Shown: positions 1 through 4,451, counted from the first letter of the stretch. The stretch: DNA of 5,628 nt from Streptomyces lilacinus (GCA_000715685.1 KL569514.1:8421-14048), one strand, 5' to 3'. A program made the numbers and translations. Notes: generated by a model not told the origin, from the sequence alone.

Positions 1-349
1 GGCCCGGCCGTGAGTCGTGCGCGGTGCTCGTACCGTTTGTGCCGTTCGTACCGCTGGTGCCGCGGGATGTGGCAGGAGTCGAGGGAGGGGTCGCGGTCCG
101 CGAGGGCGCGGCCCGTGGGGTCGGGGGCCGGTGCGATGCCCCGGGCGGGGGTGGCGTCGCGTCGTCCAGGGGCAGGAGCTCCACGCCGCCCGTCGGCGGC
201 ACGGCCCCGGCCGGCCGCGAGGCGCCGGGTCCGGCGGCCCCCGTGGCGACGTAGCCGTCGCGGTCGGCGCCGCAGCCGGTGGTGAGCGCGCCGAGCGCGC
301 CCAGGCAGAGCGCGGCGGCCGAAGCGGAGACGAGCGTCTTCCGTCGCAT
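1..349 (-). CDS. Putative secreted lipoprotein, 3'-truncated, probable frameshift
   Basis: The ATG at 349-347 opens a signal peptide: basic MRRK, then a hydrophobic stretch rich in Ala and Leu, then a lipobox-like ALTTGC with the candidate lipid-modified Cys at residue 26. Thr at the -3 position is less usual than Leu, so the lipobox is acceptable rather than ideal. The mature part begins GADRDGYVATGAAG, and the protein would be anchored to the outer face of the membrane. After about residue 66 the open frame turns into Pro/Ser/Thr-rich sequence with poorer third-position GC. A neighbouring frame, entered by one extra base near the G run at 147-151, gives a more gene-like peptide (ALADRDPSLDSCHIPRH and onward, rich in Arg, His and Tyr) that is open to the window edge. 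The gene may therefore be frameshifted or hold a sequencing error. I see no strong Shine-Dalgarno site; an in-frame stop at 376-374 rules out a longer N-terminus. I do not recognise the family. Confidence 0.65.
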   Translation of the reverse strand, partial: MRRKTLVSASAAALCLGALGALTTGCGADRDGYVATGAAGPGASRPAGAVPPTGGVELLPLDDATPPPPGASHRPPTPRAAPSRTATPPSTPATSRGTSGTNGTNGTSTAHDSRPG

Positions 350-362
350 CGGCCCAGTGTGG

Positions 363-387
363 CTGACGGTCAGTCAGGTGTACATGT
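363..387 (-). promoter_or_regulatory. Short palindromes upstream of the lipoprotein gene
   Basis: Two small symmetric elements lie between the hairpin at 392-412 and the lipoprotein start: CTGAC-G-GTCAG at 363-373, 14 bases before the ATG, and the hexamer ACATGT at 382-387. They could be operator sites. No good -10/-35 pair is visible. The ACATGT core recurs upstream of both sigma genes. Confidence 0.25.
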
Positions 388-391
388 GCGA

Positions 392-412
392 GGCGGCCTT
401 CTTCGGGCCGCC
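392..412 (-). terminator. Hairpin after the sigma-1 gene
   Basis: A perfect 7-bp inverted repeat (GGCGGCC at 392-398, GGCCGCC at 406-412) with a 7-base loop begins 19 bases after the sigma-1 stop codon. There is no T tract, which is common for Streptomyces terminators. It probably separates transcription of the sigma-1 gene from the lipoprotein gene. Confidence 0.5.
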
Positions 413-431
413 GGTCGCGTCCGTCGCGGGG

Positions 432-1265
432 TCAGTCGGCGATGAGCCCTTCGCGCAGCTGCGCCAGGGTCCGCGTGAGCAGCCGGGAGACGTGCATCTG
501 GGAGATGCCGACCTCCTCGCCGATCTGCGACTGCGTCATGTTGGCGAAGAACCGCAGCATGATGATCTGACGTTCCCGCTGGGGGAGCTTGGCCAGCAGG
601 GGCTTGAGGGACTCGCGGTATTCCACGCCCTCGAGCGCCGTGTCCTCGTAGCCGAGACGGTCGGCCAGCGAGCCCTCGCCGCCGTCGTCCTCGGGGGAGG
701 GGGAGTCGAGCGAGCTCGCGGTGTAGGCGTTGCCCACGGCGAGGCCGTCGACCACGTCCTCCTCCGACACGCCGAGGCACAGGGCGAGTTCGGGCACGGT
801 CGGGGAGCGGTCGAGCTTCTGCGCGAGCTCGTCGCTCGCCTTGGTGAGGGCGAGGCGCAGCTCCTGCAGGCGGCGCGGCACGCGCACGGACCAGCTGGTG
901 TCGCGGAAGAAGCGTTTGATCTCACCGACGACCGTCGGCATGGCGAACGTCGGGAATTCGACACCGCGTTCGCAGTCGAAGCGGTCGATCGCCTTGATCA
1001 GCCCGATGGTGCCGACCTGGACGATGTCCTCCATCGGTTCGTTGCGGCTGCGGAAGCGGGCCGCGGCGTACCGCACGAGGGGGAGGTTGAGCTCGATGAG
1101 GGTGTCGCGGACGTACGTACGCTCGGCGCTGTCCCGCTCGAGCGTGGCCAGCCGCAGGAAGAGGGAGCGGGAGAGGGTGCGGGTGTCGATGGCTTCGCAG
1201 TCGTTGAGCACGGCGTGCGGTGCGTCGTTGGCGAGCACCTTCGCGCTGCCCAGGTCTACGGACAT
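432..1265 (-). CDS. RNA polymerase sigma factor, SigB/SigF/SigG family (sigma-1)
   Basis: This is an alternative sigma factor of the general-stress/sporulation group; it directs RNA polymerase to promoters of the GTTT-N14-GGGTAT type. From the ATG at 1265 it has 277 residues. Region 2 spans about residues 59-122, with [34 protein letters not shown] and [19 protein letters not shown] (core binding and -10 recognition). Region 3 spans about 124-188 (VRVPRRLQEL onward). Region 4 spans about 218-272, with helix-turn-helix MTQSQIGEEVGISQMHVSR (-35 recognition). The ATG is chosen for its strong site AAGGGGGTGG; an in-frame GTG at 1295 with GAGGGAG five bases before it would give 287 residues and cannot be excluded. 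It lies downstream of a second, closely similar sigma gene. In S. coelicolor, sigN sits next to sigF, so this may be the SigN counterpart; that is from memory and synteny only. No adjacent anti-sigma gene is present. Confidence 0.95.
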   Translation of the reverse strand: MSVDLGSAKVLANDAPHAVLNDCEAIDTRTLSRSLFLRLATLERDSAERTYVRDTLIELNLPLVRYAAARFRSRNEPMEDIVQVGTIGLIKAIDRFDCERGVEFPTFAMPTVVGEIKRFFRDTSWSVRVPRRLQELRLALTKASDELAQKLDRSPTVPELALCLGVSEEDVVDGLAVGNAYTASSLDSPSPEDDGGEGSLADRLGYEDTALEGVEYRESLKPLLAKLPQRERQIIMLRFFANMTQSQIGEEVGISQMHVSRLLTRTLAQLREGLIAD

Positions 1266-1269
1266 GCCA

Positions 1270-1276
1270 CCCCCTT
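1270..1276 (-). promoter_or_regulatory. Ribosome binding site deciding the sigma-1 start
   Basis: AAGGGGG, continuing as AAGGGGGTG, differs by one base from the ideal AAGGAGGTG. It ends four bases before the ATG at 1265. This favours the 277-residue product over the GTG start at 1295. Confidence 0.65.
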
Positions 1277-1319
1277 GAGGTCGCGGACGGGTCACAGCGG
1301 CTCCCTCGGGCGAGGGCGT

Positions 1320-1346
1320 CAGCCTCCACCTGAATACCGGAGGCTG
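1320..1346. promoter_or_regulatory. Inverted repeat across the -10 box of the sigma-1 promoter
   Basis: Perfect 8-bp arms CAGCCTCC (1320-1327) and GGAGGCTG (1339-1346) are separated by 11 bases. The centre lies at 1333, within one base of the -10 hexamer at 1334-1339, and one arm reaches the expected transcription start. This is the geometry of an operator for a dimeric repressor. In read-through RNA from the upstream sigma gene it could instead fold as a hairpin. Confidence 0.5.
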
Positions 1347-1359
1347 CGCTGTGGCAAAC
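1334..1359 (-). promoter_or_regulatory. SigB/SigF-type promoter of the sigma-1 gene
   Basis: Read on the minus strand: -35 GTTTGC (1359-1354), a 14-base spacer, then -10 CGGTAT (1339-1334). This matches the SigB-family consensus GTTTAA-N14-GGGTAT at four of six and five of six positions, with exact spacing. The transcript would start near 1327, about 60 bases before the ATG at 1265 or 30 before the GTG at 1295. It suggests control by a SigB/SigF-type sigma factor, possibly the neighbouring one or the product itself. Confidence 0.6.
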
Positions 1360-1378
1360 GCAGTTCCTGCAGAATGTC

Positions 1379-1417
1379 ACATGTCGGCAACACGCTGTAG
1401 CGTCAAGTCGATATATC
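1379..1417 (-). promoter_or_regulatory. Cluster of symmetric elements in the intersigma spacer
   Basis: This AT-richer stretch, just after the upstream sigma gene, holds ACATGT (1379-1384), an inverted repeat ACGCT-GT-AGCGT (1392-1403), a -35-like TTGACG on the minus strand (1406-1401) that overlaps the inverted repeat, and the palindrome GATATATC (1410-1417). A matching -10 box at 16-18 bases is not convincing. It could be a second, regulated promoter for sigma-1. No clear terminator separates the two sigma genes, so read-through is also possible. Confidence 0.3.
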
Positions 1418-1454
1418 TTCCCCATGACCCCGGGGGGAGTGTCACCCGTGAGGA

Positions 1455-2645
1455 TTAGGCGTCGATTCGATTTGCGGAACGCAGACGGGCGAAGCTCCGT
1501 GAGAGTAGCCGGGACACATGCATCTGCGACACCCCCAGCTCCGCGCTGATCTGCGACTGCGTCAAATTGCTGTAGTAGCGCAGCAGAAGGATGCGCTGTT
1601 CCCGCTCCGGAAGCTGTACGAGCAGGTGGCGGACGAGATCGCGATGTTCGACCCCCGCCAGCGCGGGGTCCTCGTAGCCGAGCCGGTCGAGCAGGCCCGG
1701 CAGGCCGTCGCCCTCCTGGGCGGCCTCGAGGGAGGTGGCGTGGTACGAGCGGCCGGCCTCGATGCAGGCGAGCACCTCGTCCTCGGCGATCTTCAGCCGA
1801 TCGGCGATCTCGGCGGTGGTGGGGGACCGCCCGTGCAGCACGGTGAGGTCCTCGGTGGCGCCGTTGACCTGCACCCACAGCTCGTGGAGCCGGCGCGGCA
1901 CGTGCACCGTGCGGACGTTGTCGCGGAAGTAGCGCTTGATCTCGCCCACGACGGTCGGCATGGCGAAGGTGGGGAACTGCACCCCGCGGTCGGGGTCGAA
2001 GCGGTCGATGGCGTTGATGAGTCCGATGGTGCCGACCTGGACCACGTCCTCCATCGGCTCGTTGCGGCTGCGAAAGCGCGCCGCGGCGTACCGCACGAGG
2101 GGGAGGTTGGCTTCGATCAGGGCGGCGCGCACGCGGGCGTGCTCGGGCGTGCCGGGCTCGAGGGTGACGAACTCCTTGAAGAGCACCTGGGTCAGGGCCC
2201 GGGCGTCGGCACCCCGGCCCTCACGGGCGCGGGGGGTGGTGCCGGTGGGCTCGCCGGTCTGGTCGGGGTGGTCGCTGTTGTCGCTGTGACCGGTCTGATC
2301 GCTGGGGTCGGTCTGATCGCAGCGGTCCGTGTGATCGGTGTGATCCGTGTGATCGTCCTGGCTGGTGTGAGCAGTGTGAGCGGTGCGATCGGGGTCGGCC
2401 GGACCGTCCGGACCGTCGGCGTGCGCCGGGCCAGGGGGCGCGGGCGTGTGGGCGGGCGCGGGGCCGGTGGGCGCGGGCGCGGCGCCGGGGGTTCCTGCGG
2501 CGTCCGCGGCGGCGCGCGCGGTCCCGGGCTGGTCCGCGTCGACGGGGGCCTGGGCGGCGGTGCCCGGGGTGGGCGTGGAGTCGTCCGTTTCGTCGGTGGG
2601 CTTGTCGCGCCGGAGGGGGGCTTCGGGCGCAGTACGGGCCGGCAC
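1455..2645 (-). CDS. sigF: RNA polymerase sigma factor SigF-like, with repetitive N-terminal extension
   Basis: This is a SigB/SigF-family sigma factor of 396 residues from the GTG at 2645, chosen because AAGGGG lies eight bases upstream; a TTG at 2690 would add 15 residues but has no ribosome site. Residues 1 to about 145 are hydrophilic and low-complexity (Pro/Ala/Thr, then Asp-x-Thr repeats at about 77-130). The conserved part follows: region 2 at about 180-242 ([37 protein letters not shown]), region 3 at about 244-306 ([10 protein letters not shown] onward) and region 4 at about 334-391 with helix-turn-helix [19 protein letters not shown]. Family members are usually 260-290 residues, so the extension is long. 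The N-terminus [10 protein letters not shown] resembles what I recall of S. coelicolor SigF, a spore-maturation sigma factor, and the tandem partner fits the sigF-sigN neighbourhood. The symbol rests on that recollection and could be wrong; the family assignment is secure. An intrinsic terminator upstream separates it from the Dabb gene. Confidence 0.93.
   Translation of the reverse strand: MPARTAPEAPLRRDKPTDETDDSTPTPGTAAQAPVDADQPGTARAAADAAGTPGAAPAPTGPAPAHTPAPPGPAHADGPDGPADPDRTAHTAHTSQDDHTDHTDHTDRCDQTDPSDQTGHSDNSDHPDQTGEPTGTTPRAREGRGADARALTQVLFKEFVTLEPGTPEHARVRAALIEANLPLVRYAAARFRSRNEPMEDVVQVGTIGLINAIDRFDPDRGVQFPTFAMPTVVGEIKRYFRDNVRTVHVPRRLHELWVQVNGATEDLTVLHGRSPTTAEIADRLKIAEDEVLACIEAGRSYHATSLEAAQEGDGLPGLLDRLGYEDPALAGVEHRDLVRHLLVQLPEREQRILLLRYYSNLTQSQISAELGVSQMHVSRLLSRSFARLRSANRIDA
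2256..2417 (-). repeat. 9-bp coding tandem repeats (Asp-x-Thr) in the sigF-like gene
   Basis: Eighteen consecutive three-residue units run in phase: [24 protein letters not shown] three times, [24 protein letters not shown]. The most regular units read GAT-CAC-ACG/C. The use of GAT for Asp is unusual in this GC-rich genome and fits recent expansion by slippage. The encoded segment is acidic, His-rich and probably disordered, and lies before the conserved sigma regions. Confidence 0.85.
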
Positions 2646-2653
2646 GGTCACCA

Positions 2654-2659
2654 CCCCTT
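2654..2659 (-). promoter_or_regulatory. Ribosome binding site deciding the sigF-like start
   Basis: AAGGGG on the minus strand lies eight bases before the GTG at 2645-2643. The alternative GTG codons at 2654 and 2651 lie on or too near this site, and the TTG at 2690 has no purine-rich site before it. Confidence 0.6.
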
Positions 2660-2710
2660 CGCGGTCACAATCGATCAACTCATCCGGCAAAAGCGGTCAT
2701 AGCATCACAA

Positions 2711-2758
2711 GACATGTCCAAGGTGTGCAAGCACCGCATAACGCCGTGTTGACGTCAA
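2711..2758 (-). promoter_or_regulatory. Palindromes upstream of the sigF-like gene
   Basis: GACATGTC (2711-2718) lies about 65 bases before the GTG start and TTGACGTCAA (2749-2758) about 105 bases before it. Both are perfect palindromes in an AT-richer stretch and are candidate regulator sites. I could not place a convincing promoter: TTGGAC and TATGAC occur on the minus strand but are only 14 bases apart. Confidence 0.3.
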
Positions 2759-2791
2759 AAACCGCCCCCCACCACGATGGTGAGGGGCGGT
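2757..2791 (-). terminator. Intrinsic terminator of the small-membrane-protein/Dabb operon
   Basis: A 14-bp stem with one C/A mismatch (arms 2761-2774 and 2778-2791, ACCGCCCC at the base) and a 3-base loop is followed on the minus strand by five T residues (2761-2757). It begins 43 bases after the Dabb stop codon. It should stop minus-strand transcription before the sigF-like gene. Confidence 0.85.
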
Positions 2792-2834
2792 GAAGTGCGC
2801 TCGCGCCGCGCTCGTGCCGTGTGCCGGCGCGGTG

Positions 2835-3128
2835 TCAGAACGGGTAGTCCGCGATCACCCAGGTCGCGAATTCGCGCCACTGGCCGACGCCCGCCTGGTG
2901 GGCCGGGTGGTCCAGGTACCGCTGCAGCGCGTCGGTGTCCTCGACCGAGCAGTTGATGGCGTAGTCGTAGGCGATCGGCCGGTCCGAGATGTTCCAGGCG
3001 CACTCCCAGGAGCGCAGCTCGGGGATGGCCTCCCCCAGCTCCTCGAACGCGCGCACGCCGGCCACGACGCGCGGGTCGTCGCGCTCGACGCCGTCGTTGA
3101 GCTTGAACAGAACGAGGTGGCGAATCAC
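2835..3128 (-). CDS. Dabb (stress-responsive alpha/beta barrel) domain protein
   Basis: This 97-residue protein matches the Dabb family from end to end. It has the opening strand MIRHLVLFKL, the central NISDRPIAYDYAINCSVED and the helix DALQRYLDHPAHQAG, and it ends with WREFATWVIADYPF. Family members are small dimeric ferredoxin-like barrels of about 95-110 residues; several are stress-linked or act in polyketide ring chemistry, but most have no known reaction, so no substrate can be named here. It has no signal peptide and is presumably cytoplasmic. The GTG start at 3128 is supported by GAAGAAGG ending six bases upstream. It lies 54 bases after the small membrane protein gene in the same direction and is followed by a strong terminator, so the two probably form an operon. 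Its position upstream of two stress-type sigma genes is suggestive only. Confidence 0.88.
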   Translation of the reverse strand: MIRHLVLFKLNDGVERDDPRVVAGVRAFEELGEAIPELRSWECAWNISDRPIAYDYAINCSVEDTDALQRYLDHPAHQAGVGQWREFATWVIADYPF

Positions 3129-3182
3129 GGGCTGCCTTCTTCGCTTCGCTGGTCGGCCGGTCGGGGCCGGGGTCGGGTCGGT

Positions 3183-3347
3183 TCAGCTGATCAGCTGGGT
3201 CATGAACTCGCCGATGTTCTTGGCGGCGTCCGAGATCCCCTCGAACCCTATCTGGACGAGCTCGGCCGACCGGGCGGGGGAGTGAATGATCGTGTAGGCC
3301 ACGAAAATGCCCAGGCCCCAGAGCGCGACCTTCTTTGTCTGCACCAT
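3183..3347 (-). CDS. 54-residue single-span membrane protein, function unknown
   Basis: A short open frame starts at the ATG 3347 with GGGGAGG nine bases upstream and ends at TGA 3185-3183. The protein starts MVQTKK, has one hydrophobic segment at about residues 7-22 (VALWGLGIFVAYTIIH), and ends with an amphipathic, probably helical tail (residues 27-54: SAELVQIGFEGISDAAKNIG, then EFMTQLIS). Lysines before the segment predict a cytoplasmic N-terminus. Codons are gene-like for a GC-rich actinomycete, and it sits 54 bases before the Dabb gene in the same direction. I do not recognise a named family. The clean ribosome site, membrane segment and operon position make it very likely real. Confidence 0.78.
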   Translation of the reverse strand: MVQTKKVALWGLGIFVAYTIIHSPARSAELVQIGFEGISDAAKNIGEFMTQLIS

Positions 3348-3388
3348 GCCCCACTGCCTCCCCTGCCGTCCCCATGTGCGGTCGCGAG

Positions 3389-3394
3389 AGTCTA
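3389..3394 (-). promoter_or_regulatory. Candidate -10 box for the small-membrane-protein/Dabb operon
   Basis: TAGACT on the minus strand fits the Streptomyces vegetative -10 pattern and would place the transcript start about 35 bases before the ATG at 3347. No good TTGAC-type -35 hexamer is found 17-19 bases upstream, so this is weak. Confidence 0.3.
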
Positions 3395-3720
3395 TCCGCG
3401 CACCCGTACGAATGGAGGAATGGCCGAAAGGTATGGGCGCGTCGCATGGACAGCCGATTGGGCAGCCGGTTGGAGAACCCGGTGCGGGAGGCGGCGCGGA
3501 GGCGTGTGGAGGTCCTCACACCCTTCACGCCACCTTTAAGGACTTTCGGCCCTGCAAACCGGGCCCTTCGCCGGACCTTCGCGCCCGCGCAGGGACGGAG
3601 GATGGAGGGCGTCCGGGGATCTGGCAGGAATCTCCCGGGCAGGGATGCGGACCTCACTGCGGGGTCCGGGCCGTGATCTTCCCCCCGACCTCGGCCCGTA
3701 CTTGGAGACCGCGTCCTCGT

Positions 3721-3759
3721 CGGGGGAGGCGGCTTGTCCTCCGGACGCCGCCTCCCCCG
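3721..3759. terminator. Orphan hairpin 1
   Basis: Perfect 13-bp arms CGGGGGAGGCGGC (3721-3733) and GCCGCCTCCCCCG (3747-3759). Inside the loop a further GTCC/GGAC pairing (3736-3739 with 3743-3746) extends the fold. It is terminator-like in strength but has no T tract on either strand, and no recognised gene ends nearby. Confidence 0.55.
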
Positions 3760-3771
3760 TCCACCGACCGC

Positions 3772-3823
3772 CGGAAGCCCCGGCTCCGACCATTTCGCGC
3801 ACGGGTCGGAGCCGGGGCTTCCG
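3772..3823. terminator. Orphan hairpin 2, 20-bp perfect inverted repeat
   Basis: The arms CGGAAGCCCCGGCTCCGACC (3772-3791) and its exact complement (3804-3823) enclose a 12-base loop. It lies 12 bases after the first hairpin. Such long GC stems are typical of Streptomyces terminators and could act on both strands. No coding gene ends here, so it may close a non-coding RNA, insulate the divergent genes, or remain from a lost gene. Confidence 0.65.
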
Positions 3824-3869
3824 TGCGTGGCGCACCCGCGATCTTCTGCGTGGCGCACCCGCGATCTCC
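3824..3869. repeat. 23-base tandem repeat, two copies plus a degenerate third
   Basis: A 21-base identical sequence, starting TGCGTGGCGCACC and ending CGCGATCT, occurs at 3824-3844 and 3847-3867 with a period of 23. A weak third copy appears to begin at 3870 (TTCGTGACGC). Each unit contains a small inverted repeat TGCG-TGG-CGCA. It directly abuts the second hairpin. Confidence 0.8.
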
Positions 3870-3994
3870 TTCGTGACGCCTTCCGCGCGCCCCCTGTGCG
3901 CCCCCCGCTCGCGACCCGCGCCCGGCCGTCGCCCGGTGCCCGGATCACGGGTGGGCGTCGGAGGTGAAAACGGGCCGCCACCGGGGCACCACAA

Positions 3995-4011
3995 GGGCAC
4001 ACGATGTGCCC
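3995..4011 (+). promoter_or_regulatory. Inverted repeat upstream of the STAS gene
   Basis: Perfect arms GGGCACA (3995-4001) and TGTGCCC (4005-4011) around CGA, ending 26 bases before the ATG at 4038. It could be an operator or a hairpin in the leader. No clear promoter hexamers are visible around it. Confidence 0.4.
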
Positions 4012-4037
4012 GATGTGGGAGGGCGGTGAGGTTCGCC

Positions 4038-4400
4038 ATGGGCGTGCACGAGCTCGCCTTCGCCATGCGGGAGCGCGTGGTGGGGGGAGCGGTCGTCATG
4101 GAACTGGCAGGGGAGTTGGACATCCTGGCCGAGCAGGTGCTGGGACCTCGGGTGGAGGCGCTCGCCGGACGGTGCCGGGGAGACCTGGTCGTCGATCTGC
4201 GCGCGGTGACCTTCCTCGACGCGAGCGGAGTACGGCTGCTGCTGAGGGCGCGGTCCCGCGCGGCCCGCACCGGGGCGCGGTTGAGGGTCGTGCGGGGCGG
4301 CCCGATGGTGACCAAGGTGATACGGATGTCCGGCGTCGAGCCGGCGTTCCACTGGCTCGACGAGTTCCCGCCCTCGGCGGTGGGCAGCGTCTCCGCCTGA
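4038..4400 (+). CDS. STAS-domain protein, anti-sigma factor antagonist type
   Basis: This 120-residue protein is a single STAS domain of the SpoIIAA/RsbV kind. In that family the unphosphorylated protein binds a kinase anti-sigma factor and so frees the sigma factor. The domain pattern is clear: a first strand (VVMELAGELDILAEQ, residues 19-33), then LVVDLRAVTFLDASGVRLLL at residues 50-69, where Ser63 in D-A-S-G sits at the position of the regulatory phosphoserine, and a late strand ARLRVVRGGP. There is no signal peptide, membrane segment or fused kinase. The ATG at 4038 is chosen because GGTGAGG lies six bases upstream; an in-frame GTG at 4026 would add four residues. It is divergent from the small-membrane-protein/Dabb operon and convergent with the TPR gene. 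A functional link to the nearby sigma factors is plausible but unproven. Confidence 0.88.
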   Translation: MGVHELAFAMRERVVGGAVVMELAGELDILAEQVLGPRVEALAGRCRGDLVVDLRAVTFLDASGVRLLLRARSRAARTGARLRVVRGGPMVTKVIRMSGVEPAFHWLDEFPPSAVGSVSA

Positions 4401-4451
4401 CGGGCCGTAAGGGGAAGTCCGGTCCTACGTCGGCGCCTGACGGCCCGTAAG
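4394..4451. repeat. Imperfect direct repeat at the 3' end of the STAS gene
   Basis: An 18-base sequence (CGCCTGACGG, then G or C, then CCGTAAG) occurs at 4394-4411 and 4434-4451, 17 of 18 identical, 40 bases apart. The first copy contains the STAS stop codon. No strong bidirectional terminator is seen in the 92-base spacer between the convergent genes. Confidence 0.7.

Larger units (their letters stand above)
3348..4037. other. 690-base divergent intergenic region without a convincing gene
   Basis: The region separates the minus-strand small membrane protein gene from the plus-strand STAS gene. Open frames cross it on both strands, but none has a ribosome site, a recognisable domain or coherent codon bias. 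Visible contents are: the candidate -10 box near 3390; a direct repeat CAGCCGATTGG/CAGCCGGTTGG around 3446-3468; an inverted repeat GTGTG-N8-CACAC at 3504-3521; a small stem CGGACC/GGTCCG at 3648-3668; two long perfect hairpins at 3721-3823; a 23-base tandem repeat at 3824-3869; and an inverted repeat just before the STAS gene. It is unusually long for this kind of genome and may hold a non-coding transcript or the remains of a lost gene. Confidence 0.6.

Noticed and set aside
279..1400. 373-residue plus-strand open frame
   Set aside because: It lies antisense to the sigma-1 gene and exists because high GC removes stop codons; the minus-strand frame has clear sigma domains.
2645..2690. TTG at 2690 as start of the sigF-like protein
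   Set aside because: There is no ribosome site before it, whereas the GTG at 2645 has AAGGGG at eight bases.
1518..2702. 394-residue plus-strand open frame
   Set aside because: It is antisense to the sigF-like gene; its Gly/Val-rich sequence mirrors the repeats and has no ribosome site or domain.
3415..3434. AGGTAT at 3429-3434 as a plus-strand SigB-type -10 box
   Set aside because: The hexamer 14 bases upstream is CGAATG, with no GTTT-like -35 element at suitable spacing.
3824..3869. CRISPR array
   Set aside because: There are only two clear copies with a 2-base gap between them, so there are no spacers.
3307..3876. Possible 189-residue plus-strand gene in the divergent region
   Set aside because: It overlaps the small membrane gene antisense, runs through the hairpins and repeat, and lacks a ribosome site and coding bias.
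2755..4002. 415-residue minus-strand open frame
   Set aside because: It crosses the terminator, the Dabb gene, the small membrane gene and both orphan hairpins in another frame; it has no recognisable domain.
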